Source: Nocardiopsis sp. MG754419 (lineage in GTDB: Bacteria; Actinomycetota; Actinomycetes; Streptosporangiales; Streptosporangiaceae). From it: 51,637 nt of DNA. The stretch is from positions 1 through 51,637 of the forward strand of contig NZ_QOCZ01000030.1 of NCBI RefSeq assembly GCF_018207095.1, read 5' to 3'. This document shows, piece after piece, positions 33,036 to 42,175 of the stretch. The position numbers were made by a program, and so were the translations under genes. The notes beneath the pieces were generated by a model. That model ran no database searches, was not told where the DNA came from, and saw only the letters and a program-made list of their open reading frames with translations. The stretch's first letter is position 1. Each line of letters starts with the position of its first letter.

Positions 33036-34312
33036 CCCTGCTGTGGATGACCCTGGGCCTGGTCGTGCTGCTCTTCCTCCGGGTGCCGGTGGCCCTGGCC
33101 CTACTGATCCCGTCCCTGGTCTACGTCGTGGTCAACCCCACCGCGTCCCTGACCATCGCCGTCCAGCAGACCGTCTCGGGGGTCAACACCTTCCCCCTGC
33201 TCGCCGTCCCGATGTTCATCCTCCTGGGGTGCCTGGCGAACGCCTCGGGGATCACCGATCGCGTCTACGCCACCGCCCTGGCCTTCCTCGGCCGGTTGCG
33301 GGGAAGCCTCGGATACGTCAACGTCGCCACCAGCTTCGGGTTCTCGTGGATGAGCGGGGCGGCCATCGCCGACGCCGCCGCCATGGGACGCGTGCAGGTC
33401 CCGGCGATGGTCCGGCGCGGCTACCCCGTCGGGTTCAGCATCGGCATCACCGGGGCCTCCTCCCTCATCGCCCCCCTGATCCCGCCGAGCATCCCCGCGA
33501 TCATCTACGCCGTCACCGCCGGGGTCTCGGTCGGGGCGCTCTTCGTCGCCGGGATCGTCCCGGCCCTGCTGTTGGTGACGGCGCTGTGCGTCATGGTCTG
33601 GTGGAAGATGCGCAAGCAGGACCACCTGCGCGAGGAGCGATCCTCCTGGGCACACCGGATGCGCACCCTGTGGTGGTCCCTGCCCGCCCTGGGCGCCGCG
33701 GTGGTCATCCTGGGCAGCATCCTCACCGGCGCGGCCACCCCGACCGAGGCGGCGGCCATCGGCGTGCTGTACCTGTTCCTGCTCTGCGCGGTCTACGGGA
33801 AGATCAACCGAGGCACCCTGCGCACCGTCCTGGTCCAGACGGTGGAGACGGCCGGTTCGGTCCTGATCATCGTCGCCGCGGCGGCCCTGTTCGGCTGGGT
33901 GCTGGCCCGCGAACGGGCGCCACAGGCGGCCGCGGACCTCATCCTCGGTCTGACCGACCGTCCCGTGGTGTTCCTGCTGCTGGTGTGCGTCCTGTTGTTC
34001 GTGGTGGGCGCGCTCCTGGAACCCACCGCCGCGATCCTCATCGTGGTCCCCGTCCTGGCCCCCGCCGCCGAGATCTACGGCATCGACCCCGTCCACTTCG
34101 CCGTGGTCGTCATCCTCAACCTCATCATCGGGCTGCTCACGCCCCCGGTGGGGCTGGTCCTGTTCGTCCTGTCGAGTGTCACCGAACGCCCCGTCACCCA
34201 GGTGATCACGGGGGTCCTTCCCTTCTTCCTGCCGATGGCCGTCGTGCTCGTGCTGGTCACCTTCTTCCCGGTGTTCAGCACCTGGCTCCCCGGCCTGCTC
34301 GGCTTCGGCTGA
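33032..34312 (+). CDS. dctM: TRAP transporter large permease (DctM family)
   Basis: A 426-residue ion-transporter-superfamily permease with about 12 membrane segments. Family landmarks are FPLLAVPMFILLG (near residue 53), SGAAIADAAAMG (near 110), LIPPSIPAIIYA (near 150), and GLLTPPVGLVLFVLS near the C-terminus. Couples acid uptake to a sodium gradient in characterised relatives. A 67-base gap separates it from the dehydratase gene. Confidence 0.93.
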   Translation: MTLLWMTLGLVVLLFLRVPVALALLIPSLVYVVVNPTASLTIAVQQTVSGVNTFPLLAVPMFILLGCLANASGITDRVYATALAFLGRLRGSLGYVNVATSFGFSWMSGAAIADAAAMGRVQVPAMVRRGYPVGFSIGITGASSLIAPLIPPSIPAIIYAVTAGVSVGALFVAGIVPALLLVTALCVMVWWKMRKQDHLREERSSWAHRMRTLWWSLPALGAAVVILGSILTGAATPTEAAAIGVLYLFLLCAVYGKINRGTLRTVLVQTVETAGSVLIIVAAAALFGWVLARERAPQAAADLILGLTDRPVVFLLLVCVLLFVVGALLEPTAAILIVVPVLAPAAEIYGIDPVHFAVVVILNLIIGLLTPPVGLVLFVLSSVTERPVTQVITGVLPFFLPMAVVLVLVTFFPVFSTWLPGLLGFG

Positions 34313-34379
34313 ACCACCTCCGCCCACCCGGGCGCGCCGTCCGGGCGGGCCCCGACCCCAGAACCGACCTGGAGGCACC

Positions 34380-35696
34380 TTGTCGCACATCACCTCCGTC
34401 GACGTGCGGGACATCCGTTTCCCGACGTCCCTGCACCTGGACGGCTCGGACGCCGTCAACGTCGACCCCGACTACTCCGCCGCCTACGTCACCCTCCACA
34501 CCAGCGACGGCGAAGAGGGCACCGGACTGGTCTTCACCTGTGGTCGCGGCAACGAAGTGGTCGTCGCCGCCCTGCGCAGCTACGGCGCGCTCCTGGTCGG
34601 CCGCCCCACCGACGCGCTGCTGTACGACCTGGGGGAGGCGTCCCGTCGCCTGGTCCACGACTCCCAACTGCGCTGGCTCGGCCCCGAGAAGGGCGTGTCC
34701 CACATGGCCTGCGGTGGACTCGTCAACGCCCTGTGGGACCTGCGGGCCCGCCGTGAGGGCCTGCCCCTGTGGCTGCTGCTCTCCCGCATGGGCGTGGACG
34801 AACTCGTCGACGTCGTGGACTACACCCACATCCGTGACGCCCTGAGCCCGGACCAGGCGCGGGACATCCTCGTCGAGGGCCGCCGCGGGAGCGAGGAGCG
34901 CATCGACCACCTCCACAGGGAGGGCTATCCCGCCTACACCACCAGCCCGGGATGGCTGGGCTACGACGACGCCAAACTCGTCCGCCTGAGCAGGCAGGCG
35001 GTGGCCGACGGCTTCACACTGATCAAGCTCAAGGTCGGCGGCGCCCCGGAGGAGGACCGGCGGCGCCTACGCCTGGCCCGGGAGGCGGTGGGACCGGACG
35101 TGCGCATCGCCATCGACGCCAACCAACGCTGGGAGGTCTCCGAGGCGGTGGAACGCGTGAACCTGCTCGCCGAGTTCTCCCCCTGGTGGATCGAGGAACC
35201 GACGAGCACCGACGACATCCTCGGGCACGCGAGCATCCGTGCGGGCATCGCCCCGGTCCGGGTCGCCACCGGTGAGGCCGTGGCCAACCGCATCGTCTTC
35301 AAACAGCTGCTCCAGGCCGGGGCGATCGACGTCATGCAGATCGACTCCACCCGGGTGGCGGGTGTGAACGAGAACCTCGCCAACCTGCTCCTGGCGGCCC
35401 GCTTCGAGGTGCCGGTGTGCCCCCACGCCGGCGGGGTCGGACTGTGCGAACTCGTCCAGCACTTCTCGTTCTTCGACCACGCCGCGATCAGCGGACGCAT
35501 CGAGGACCGGGCCATCGAGTACGTCGACCACCTGCACGAGCACTTCACCGCACCCGTGAGGGTGGAGTCCGGACGCTACCTGGCCCCCACCGAGCCCGGG
35601 AACGGCGCCCGGATGAAGGAGGACTCCCTGACCGCGTGGGAGTACCCCGACGGTGCCGGATGGCGCGGGCTCGCGACCGCGGAGGCCCGGCGATGA
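34380..35696 (+). CDS. Enolase-superfamily sugar-acid dehydratase, L-fuconate dehydratase type
   Basis: A 438-residue member of the mandelate-racemase group that matches L-fuconate dehydratases and ENOSF1 along its length: PTSLHLDGSDAVNVDPDYSA near the start, GRGNEV, TTSPGWLGYDDAKL, the KxK base in LIKLKVGG (near residue 218), metal ligands in IAIDANQRW, WIEEPTSTDD and ATGEAVANR, and the catalytic His region VCPHAGGVGLCELVQH (near 343). Relatives have TGEH at the third metal ligand; here it is TGEA, keeping the Glu but losing the His. The TTG start has GGAGG 4 bases upstream and no closer ATG. Product would be a 2-keto-3-deoxy sugar acid. Confidence 0.88.
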   Translation: MSHITSVDVRDIRFPTSLHLDGSDAVNVDPDYSAAYVTLHTSDGEEGTGLVFTCGRGNEVVVAALRSYGALLVGRPTDALLYDLGEASRRLVHDSQLRWLGPEKGVSHMACGGLVNALWDLRARREGLPLWLLLSRMGVDELVDVVDYTHIRDALSPDQARDILVEGRRGSEERIDHLHREGYPAYTTSPGWLGYDDAKLVRLSRQAVADGFTLIKLKVGGAPEEDRRRLRLAREAVGPDVRIAIDANQRWEVSEAVERVNLLAEFSPWWIEEPTSTDDILGHASIRAGIAPVRVATGEAVANRIVFKQLLQAGAIDVMQIDSTRVAGVNENLANLLLAARFEVPVCPHAGGVGLCELVQHFSFFDHAAISGRIEDRAIEYVDHLHEHFTAPVRVESGRYLAPTEPGNGARMKEDSLTAWEYPDGAGWRGLATAEARR

Positions 35697-36874
35697 GCGC
35701 GCGCCACGACGTCCTGCCGACCGACGGGACCTCGGCGACCCTGGTCGGTCGTGTGTGGGACCCCGAGACCGGGGGTCCCCGCCCGGTCGTGGTGCGCGGT
35801 GACCTCGTCCATGACCTCTTCCCCCTCGCCCCGACCGTGTCCGCCCTGTTGGAGGACGAGGAGGCGCACCGGCGGATCGCCGCGACGCGCACGCCCGCCC
35901 GGTGGCGGTTGAGCGACCTGCTCGACGCGCCCGACGACGGTCGCCGGGACCGACCCCGACTGTTGGCCCCGGTCGACCTCCAGGTGGTCAAGGCGTGCGG
36001 GGTGACCTTCGTCGACAGCATGGTGGAGCGTGTCATCGAGGAACGGTGCGAGGGGGACCCCTCCCGGGCCCGGGCGGTGCGCGAGGCCCTGACCGACGCC
36101 CTCGGGCGGACCCTCGACGACCTCGAACCGGGGTCGGCGGAGGCCGCGCGGGTCAAGAAGGTCCTGGTGGAGCGGGGACTGTGGTCCCAGTACCTGGAAG
36201 TGGGGCTCGGCCCCCACCCGGAGGTCTTCACCAAGGCACCGGTGCTCTCCTCGGTGGGACCCGGCTCCACCGTGGGCACCCCGTCCTTCTCGAGCTGGAA
36301 CAACCCCGAACCGGAACTCGTGCTCGTCGTCGACTCACGGGGACGACCACGCGGGTGCACCCTCGGCAACGACGTCAACCTCCGCGACGTCGAGGGACGC
36401 AGCGCCCTGCTCCTGGGGATGGCCAAGGACAACAACGCCTCCAGCGCCCTCGGCCCCTTCGTCCGGGTCTTCGACGACACCTTCACCCTCGACTCCGTCC
36501 GGACGGAGCGGATCACCCTGCGCATCGACGGTGCCGAGGACGGCTTCGCCCTGGAGGGGGAGAACAACCTCGGACGGCTGAGCCGCCCCTTCGAACGGCT
36601 CGTGGCGGCGGCCCACGGACCCCACCACCAGTACCCCGACGGGTTCGTCCTCTACACGGGCACCCTGTTCTCACCCACCCTCGACCGGGACGCACCGGGG
36701 GCCGGCTTCACCCACAAGCAGGGCGACCGTGTGTCGATCAGCAGCCCCCGGCTGGGCACCCTCACCAACACCGTCGGCCGGGCGGAGGAGTTGCCCCCCT
36801 GGGACTTCGGGATCGGCGCGCTCAGCTCCTACCTGATCTCCCAGGGGCCGGGAGGTCGCGGGCACCACGGATAG
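35693..36874 (+). CDS. FAH-family enzyme, resembling 2-keto-3-deoxy sugar-acid dehydratases (XylX type)
   Basis: A 393-residue fumarylacetoacetate-hydrolase superfamily protein, longer than typical hydrolases of 210-280 residues. The blocks VDLQVVKACGVTF, RVIEERCEGD, GLWSQYLEVGLGP, SWNNPEPELVLV, LGNDVNLRDVEGRSALLL, AKDNNASSALGPFVR and FTHKQGDRVSIS resemble the Caulobacter-type 2-keto-3-deoxyxylonate dehydratases rather than 2,4-diketo-acid hydrolases; the metal-binding Glu pair is within NNPEPEL. The ATG overlaps the stop of the enolase gene (ATGA). It should act on the keto-deoxy acid made by that enzyme, by dehydration or by C-C hydrolysis. Confidence 0.85.
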   Translation: MSARHDVLPTDGTSATLVGRVWDPETGGPRPVVVRGDLVHDLFPLAPTVSALLEDEEAHRRIAATRTPARWRLSDLLDAPDDGRRDRPRLLAPVDLQVVKACGVTFVDSMVERVIEERCEGDPSRARAVREALTDALGRTLDDLEPGSAEAARVKKVLVERGLWSQYLEVGLGPHPEVFTKAPVLSSVGPGSTVGTPSFSSWNNPEPELVLVVDSRGRPRGCTLGNDVNLRDVEGRSALLLGMAKDNNASSALGPFVRVFDDTFTLDSVRTERITLRIDGAEDGFALEGENNLGRLSRPFERLVAAAHGPHHQYPDGFVLYTGTLFSPTLDRDAPGAGFTHKQGDRVSISSPRLGTLTNTVGRAEELPPWDFGIGALSSYLISQGPGGRGHHG

Positions 36875-36939
36875 GATCGCTGCGGGTCCGCGCGCGAGCG
36901 GGCCCGCAGTCCACCGCTCGGACGAGGATGAGGAACACG

Positions 36940-37671
36940 ATGCCGTCGGAGGAGGGGACCCCGCGCAGCAGGGGGTCCACGGAGGACGTCTACGAACGGC
37001 TCCGCTCACAGATCCTGGAGAATCGCATCGCCCCCGGCGAACGGGTCAACATCGACGCCCTGGCGCGGGAACTCGGGGTCTCCCAGACCCCGGTGCGCGA
37101 GGCGATCCGTCAGCTGGAGGGGGACCGGCTGGTCGTGCGCACCACCGGCAGGGGTTATCGGACCACCCCTCTGCTGGACCCGCGACAGCTGCGCGAACTG
37201 TTCGAGTTCCGCATCCTGGTGGACGTGTGGGCGGCCCGGTCGGCGGCGGTCAACCGACTGACCAACCCGGGCCCCGACATCCACGAGGAGATCACCGGGT
37301 TCGCGACCGCGGTCGAGGAGCACCAGGACATCCGCCGCCACCTGGTCGCCCACGACGTCCGCTTCCACGGGCTCATCCTGTCCGCGCTCGACAATCGGGT
37401 GGTCCAGGAGGCCTACGAGCAGACCCACAGCCACCTGCACACCTTCCGGCTCTACCCCGCCGACGCCGACGGCCGGATCACCCTCGACGAGCACCGCCGG
37501 ATCTGGGCGGCCATCGACGCCTGCGACCCCGACGCCGCCGAGACCGCGATGCGCGATCACCTCACCCGCGCCTTCCGGCGTTTCGCACGGGCCTTCGACG
37601 CACCCACCGGTGACCTGCGCGTTCCCGCGGTCCGCCGCATGTACGCCGACCAGGAGCCTCCCCCGGCCTAG
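36940..37671 (+). CDS. GntR-family regulator with FCD domain
   Basis: A 243-residue FadR/FCD-type regulator. Winged HTH at residues about 15-80 (IDALARELGVSQTPVREAIRQL and wing VVRTTGRGY); an all-helical FCD domain at about 90-215 with metal-binding candidates in RRHLVAHDVRFHGLIL, THSHLH and DEHRRIW. FCD regulators in sugar-acid operons respond to the acid or its keto-deoxy product. Last gene of the operon, 65 bases after the FAH gene. Start ATG with AGGA 5 bases upstream; an in-frame ATG at 36928 would add four residues. Confidence 0.91.
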   Translation: MPSEEGTPRSRGSTEDVYERLRSQILENRIAPGERVNIDALARELGVSQTPVREAIRQLEGDRLVVRTTGRGYRTTPLLDPRQLRELFEFRILVDVWAARSAAVNRLTNPGPDIHEEITGFATAVEEHQDIRRHLVAHDVRFHGLILSALDNRVVQEAYEQTHSHLHTFRLYPADADGRITLDEHRRIWAAIDACDPDAAETAMRDHLTRAFRRFARAFDAPTGDLRVPAVRRMYADQEPPPA

Positions 37672-37692
37672 ACCACACCGATCCGCGTCGTG

Positions 37693-38172
37693 TCACCCGG
37701 CGCGCCACGCCAGGATCGCCATGACCACCGCGACGACGAGCAGGATCAGGGTCGCCGGACCGAACGCCATGATGCCCAGGCCCAGACCGATGTTGGCTCC
37801 GATGATCGGTGCGGTGGCGATCACCCACAGCACCCCGGCCATCATCGGGATCGGCACCAGCGCCAGCAGGGCCAGCGCCCAGCGGGTGCCCAACCGTCCG
37901 GCCCGCCACGCCCGGATCAACAGGATCGCCGTCACCACGGTGACGACGAGGGCGCCCACCCCGAGGGTGTTCTCCGCCCAGGCCGGAAGAGTGAACGAGT
38001 GGATCACGTCATCGGCCTCGGACAGGGGGAAGCCCTGCTCGGCGGCCACCTTCTCCGGCCGGGTGTAGGTCAGCCACCAGGCCGAGATCCCCGATCCGAC
38101 CAGCAGGGCGGCCGACTGCAGGAGCTGGGCGGGGCCGGGACGGTGGGAGGTGCGTGTCGTGGTCGCGTTCAT
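37693..38172 (-). CDS. Small integral membrane protein of unknown function
   Basis: A 159-residue protein with four predicted membrane segments (about 18-36, 68-86, 97-115 and 123-156) and one hydrophilic extracellular-type loop between the first two. I do not recognise the family. It converges with the GntR gene with only 21 bases between stops. A perfect 7-bp inverted repeat 33 bases upstream of the start suggests dedicated regulation. Confidence 0.75.
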   Translation of the reverse strand: MNATTTRTSHRPGPAQLLQSAALLVGSGISAWWLTYTRPEKVAAEQGFPLSEADDVIHSFTLPAWAENTLGVGALVVTVVTAILLIRAWRAGRLGTRWALALLALVPIPMMAGVLWVIATAPIIGANIGLGLGIMAFGPATLILLVVAVVMAILAWRAG

Positions 38173-38847
38173 CTCTCCATGGTGCCCCCGAACGGTCTCC
38201 GCGTCCTGAGTGCGTGTACTCAGGGCCCGCCCGCGCGCCCGTGCTCTCCGCGGGGGCACCCCCCCGACCGCGGTCCCCGGTGGCTTGCGAGACGCCTGAT
38301 CGCGACGTCCCGTGCGGTGGCGCTCTCGTACCTCCGCCGTGTGCCGCGCGTGTCGACGCCTGCGGGTGCACGTGGACGGAGGGGTGGGACGCCGTGCGGG
38401 GGTAGGGCGGCCGGCACGGTCGCCGCCACGACGGCCTCCGCCGCCTTCCTCGGGTGCGCGCCCTCTGCCCTTTCGTGGGCCTGACGCAGGGACACCGATT
38501 CTCACGGCGAGAGAGGGCGAGCCCAGGGAAGGATCGGTGGGGCGCGATCTCGTGGAACGGCCGGCGAAGTCGAGATCACTTCTTTCCGGGCTCAGGAGAG
38601 GTTCTGCCGAGAGGCCGAACCGGAGCGACAGGTTCCTTCTCGGGTGGGGTCCGGTCATGACTCTCGGTTCGCTTTCCTGATCTTCCTTGGCTTTGTCCAC
38701 TCCGGACGGATCGCCCGTTCGGTCTTCTGTATCGTGGCGCTTCTGGTCCTTTGCGTGCTCGCCGTCCTGTCTGAGGTGCTGCTCTTCGCTCGCCCGCGGA
38801 AAAAAGGGAAGCTTCCGGATCGACGCGTTCTCACGAGGAGATACCGC
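38173..38847. other. Long interval without a supported gene
   Basis: 675 bases. The first part holds the promoter and inverted repeat of the minus-strand membrane gene. From about 38480 the sequence becomes less GC-rich and does not show a steady codon pattern. An in-frame extension of the gene at 38848 back to a GTG at 38644 would add one more hydrophobic segment but has no ribosome site. Confidence 0.4.
38205..38224 (-). promoter_or_regulatory. Perfect inverted repeat upstream of the membrane-protein gene
   Basis: CCTGAGT-GCGTGT-ACTCAGG, 33 bases before the start codon of the minus-strand gene ending at 38172. Spacing suits an operator; no candidate regulator is adjacent. Confidence 0.45.
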
Positions 38848-39135
38848 ATGAGCGGGGGAGAAGATGGGTTCATCGAAAGAGTGGCGCGAAGCAGATACCT
38901 ACTCCCCTTCGGGTTCCCGAACGGTTTTCCCGAGAGTCCGACCTCGCGCGAATGGCGGAGGTTGATCATATCCAACGCGATCACGTCGGTCGGGTTGCTC
39001 TCGATCTCCGTGTTCGGCGTGGTCCAGGGTTCACTCGCGTGGGTGGGTTTATGGCTGGGTGTGGGTGCGCTGTTCTTCCTGATCGCATGCGTGCCGAAAA
39101 TGATTCTGTGGCGACGCCGGGGGAGCCGTGATTGA
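38848..39135 (+). CDS. Small membrane protein, unknown
   Basis: A 95-residue protein with two adjacent hydrophobic segments (about residues 41-58 and 62-84) and a basic C-terminus. The start is chosen for an excellent ribosome site, GAGGAG 7 bases before the ATG. The surrounding DNA is less GC-rich than the rest of the window, which suggests acquired or relaxed sequence. No family recognised. It may extend upstream to 38644 (163 residues, three segments). Confidence 0.5.
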   Translation: MSGGEDGFIERVARSRYLLPFGFPNGFPESPTSREWRRLIISNAITSVGLLSISVFGVVQGSLAWVGLWLGVGALFFLIACVPKMILWRRRGSRD

Positions 39136-39654
39136 GACATCGGCTTCACGGTGCAGGGGCACAGGGTTCATCAGCCGGGGCCTTCACGAGAACGACGAGG
39201 CGACGATTCCCACTGTGCCCGGGAAAGCCGCCTCGCACATCGATGGGGAGAGCATGCGCACACCCATGCCCGGATGGCCCCGAACGGCGTGGACCGGCCG
39301 CCAGGGGTGCGGCGTGGACGGTGCCGCAATGGGAGCCAGCGCGGTGATCGAACCCGGGTTCGTCCTCCACCGGCGGCCGCCACATGATCCTGGGGGCGCA
39401 TTCGAGTCCTGGGTGCCTCGACAGCGATCGGGGCATGAAGAACCGCCGGCGAGCTCCCGATCGGCAGGCCCCGACCAGGCACGGGGTCCGGGGATGGAGA
39501 AGGTCGCGTGCGGATGGTGGACAAACCTCTGGCCGAAGGTGCGAACCCGGACCTTCCCGTGCTCGGCAGTCCGCGCATCGTGATGTGGTGCCCGAGCTTC
39601 GGGCGCGAGGTCGGTGCTCACCGTGGGTGGACGAAATGACGCGAGGATGTGGTG
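39136..39654. other. Probably decayed sequence
   Basis: 519 bases. Several overlapping open frames exist but none has a clear ribosome site, codon bias or recognisable motif. Confidence 0.4.
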
Positions 39655-40125
39655 ATGCTCGAAGAGGTCGTCAAGGACGGCGTGATCGCGCTGGTACGTG
39701 TCATGGCCACGGACACCTGGCCCGCCGCTCGCAAGGACATCGTCCGGCTGTTCCTCCGCAAGGGCGAGAACGAACAGAAAACCGTCGCCGAGCGTCTGGA
39801 CCACGACGCGGCCAAGATCGCAGACAGTTCGGCGGACGCGTCGGCCCGGGTGCGCGATGGACTGGTCGCCCAGTGGCAGGTTCGACTCCAGAATCTGGTG
39901 GAGCTGCATCCCGGCCTCGCGAACGAACTCCGGGCCCTGGAACGGGACATCCGGGAGCGCCTGCCCCACGAACCAGCGACGTCGACTCAGAACAACTTCG
40001 CCCGGGACGGCGGTCAGGTCTTCGGCGCACAGAACGGCAACGTCATCGTGAACCAGCTGCCACCGGTGCTTCCCACGCCGAATCGGAGCCGACCGGCCTG
40101 TTCGGGGGCGGGTGCGGATGGCTGA
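39655..40125 (+). CDS. Small partner protein of an actinobacterial STAND/NB-ARC pair
   Basis: A 156-residue soluble protein. The first 110 residues are helical and charged; the tail contains STQNNFARDGGQVFGAQNGN, a block I recognise from small proteins encoded directly upstream of large NB-ARC/TPR proteins in streptomycetes and relatives. The ATG has GAGG 8 bases upstream. It overlaps by 8 bases a truncated reading frame that carries the N-terminal signature of such a large partner. Function of this pair is not established; the large partners belong to STAND-type signalling or defence ATPases. This gene may be an orphan left after its partner decayed. Confidence 0.6.
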   Translation: MLEEVVKDGVIALVRVMATDTWPAARKDIVRLFLRKGENEQKTVAERLDHDAAKIADSSADASARVRDGLVAQWQVRLQNLVELHPGLANELRALERDIRERLPHEPATSTQNNFARDGGQVFGAQNGNVIVNQLPPVLPTPNRSRPACSGAGADG

Positions 40126-40449
40126 TCGCGGCCACGGCGCCCGGACGGACCATGCGTTCCATCCGCAACAGATCGTCCGCGCCGAGAACGGTGGGTACGC
40201 CTGTGGGGTCGTCGGCGCCGACCTGCACGTGTTCACCAACGGTGGACCCGTGTACCTGCTCCACGAACACCGACTCGTCTCGGCCGCGCCCGAGGAGGGG
40301 ACCGCCCCCGACCCAGCCGCATGCTCGACGCGCGGTCCAAGGTCGTGGCCTTCACCGGGCGCGAGGACGAACTCGCCTCCGTGGAGGGGGAGGGGCTGTC
40401 CTACGACGATTCCGACCAGGTCGGGAGCATGGTCGCGCGGGGCGAGTAA
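40118..40449 (+). pseudogene. Remnant of an NB-ARC/TPR (STAND) protein gene
   Basis: Starts at an ATG overlapping the previous stop (8 bases). The first frame gives ENGGYACGVVGADLHVF and PVYLLHEHRL, the usual N-terminal block of these proteins. The next expected block, PSRMLDARSKVVAFTGRE, appears only in another frame (from about 40316 to the TAA at 40447), so a frameshift lies near 40310. After about 20 further residues the frame stops: the P-loop ATPase and TPR regions, normally 600 or more residues, are missing. So a frameshift plus a large deletion. Confidence 0.6.
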
Positions 40450-40772
40450 TCCCACGTCCACAGCCCCACCGGCCGGCTGTTGCGCGCTGATGGCGGCGAG
40501 GGTGAGCTGTGCCTGCGAGTCCGATCCACCACGCCATCGATCAGACTCAGGTATGCGGGACCACCGGCTTGCAGGGGGCCGGATCGACCGCCAGGTGTCC
40601 CACGCTGCGCTGGTCACGACCAGAGTCGCCTCGAAGGGTGAGCCCACGTATGAGTTCGCAGTCCCGTGCTGAGAGACTCGACTGTGGGTGCAGTGTGCGA
40701 TGCGAGCCCGCGTATGGGTGCCTCCGGTGATCCTCGGGGCGAATCGCTTGGATGCTGGGAAGTTGAGTCAAA
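40450..40772. other. Interval after the STAND remnant
   Basis: 323 bases with no supported gene and no motif of the missing NB-ARC domain. It probably includes the deletion scar and the promoter of the next membrane gene. Confidence 0.35.
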
Positions 40773-41291
40773 ATGACGAGTGGGAACTCGGCGAAGCCTT
40801 CTGGTTGGAAGCCGATCGAGGTCGATTTCTATCGCGTGGACGAGTATGTCTGTGGTGCGATAGCGAAAAGCAGTAGAGCCGTTTCCAGGCTTCTCAATGT
40901 TGCAGACTCGGCGGTTTATGGAGAGAATCCTTCGATTCGTGATGCGGCATGGCTCTCTTACCTCAGATTTGCGGTCTCGATATTCATGGGGTTCGTTGTT
41001 CTTATCGTCATTGGACTTGTCGGATCATTGCTCCGGGATTCCAGTGAAACTGTAGCGCTCTTTCTCGTGGGTGCGGCGTTCTTCTTTTCTGTGCTCCGGG
41101 GCCAGTTGGCCTTGGCCGCAGGTCTTGACCTGCTGCTCCTGCTCGTCCAGGAGAAGCTCTCGAGAAAGGAAGGCCGTGTTGCTTTTCTCGATCTGTACCG
41201 CAGGATGATGTGGATCTATCCATTTATGGCGGCCGTTCTGGTGGTTTGGCTTTATGTCAACGGCTCCTTGGCGGCTGCTGCAGGACTCTGA
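40773..41291 (+). CDS. Membrane protein of unknown function, less GC-rich than neighbours
   Basis: A 172-residue protein: a soluble N-terminal half-domain (about 60 residues), then hydrophobic segments at about 66-85, 92-125 and 146-170. Third positions are much less GC-biased than in flanking genes, which suggests horizontal origin. The ATG at 40773 has only a weak GGGAAG-like site. No family recognised. Confidence 0.6.
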   Translation: MTSGNSAKPSGWKPIEVDFYRVDEYVCGAIAKSSRAVSRLLNVADSAVYGENPSIRDAAWLSYLRFAVSIFMGFVVLIVIGLVGSLLRDSSETVALFLVGAAFFFSVLRGQLALAAGLDLLLLLVQEKLSRKEGRVAFLDLYRRMMWIYPFMAAVLVVWLYVNGSLAAAAGL

Positions 41292-42175
41292 AGGCCATCC
41301 ACATCGCTCGTGACCTGCTGGTACAGGTGGAGGCGCTGGCGTTTAAGGACCCCCTTCCGTTGTTCGGTGAAGGACGCGTGAGCCGGAAGGCCGTGCAGCC
41401 TGGGTTTGATCCGGACATGGTTTCTGTCGCGGTTGTGGGTGGACAACCGGTGTCAGGGGTGTTGGTCATGTCCGGGCCGGGTTCGTCTCGCGAGCAGCTA
41501 CTCGAGAGGGACGTTGTCAGGCTCCGAGGGTCGGTGGGGCAGACCCTCCCCGGGCGTGTGGACGCCGCGCCGGTGGTTCGAGTGGGGACGGGCTACCCAC
41601 ATGCGGCTACGGTCCTGGACTCGTATCGGTTACGCCGAGTGTGTTCACCGTTGCACCCTCGTTCGGGCGAAGTCGCGCTGGAGGAACCGATTCCCGTCCT
41701 GCCTCGAGAGGTCTCCGGTCTCGATGGGCTTGCGCCACAGAATCGACGTAGGTCGAGAGTGCACGGCCTCTGCGCTCAAGGTCGTGCTGGGCATCGCTCG
41801 CATTCTCGGTTGCTGTGACCACTGGGCGAGCACGCCGAAGACCTGTGAGATGAGCTCTCATCGATGTATGAAGTCATCGAATGAAACGCAAGATCGAGAT
41901 TTCGACTGTCTTTCTTGACTCCGCATCGTGGTGGCTTTCCGGAGAACCCCACGAAGCGGGACCGTTTGCGTCAGATCGTCGCCGGCATCCACGTGTCCGA
42001 TATACCCGCCCTGAACCATCAACGTGACCTGTTCCAGGAACGGTCCCTGCGCAGCTCGACGGCCGACACGCGTGCGGACGCGGGCGAGCCCGTCACGCCG
42101 GCCCGAGCGCGCACACGAGGAACCGATCTTCCGCACTTCGGCGGTGGAGTTCTTCGCCACCTAAGAACCGGGCCA
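41292..42175. other. Probably decayed sequence between island and DevR-like gene
   Basis: 884 bases. Open frames occur on both strands (for example plus 41210-41818, minus 41858-42160) but none shows a motif, a good ribosome site or steady codon bias. I cannot name a source element; a degenerate mobile element is possible but not shown. Confidence 0.35.

Noticed and set aside
39128..39583. Open frame that could encode about 150 residues after the small membrane gene
   Set aside because: No ribosome site, no motif, several competing frames of similar length on both strands.
41210..41918. Plus-strand frames, and minus frames at 41607-41861, as possible transposase fragments
   Set aside because: No DDE, HTH or other transposase motif could be seen in any frame.
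41858..42160. Minus-strand frame of 100 residues beginning at a GTG near 42160
   Set aside because: No ribosome site at the GTG and no recognisable domain; left as unexplained sequence.
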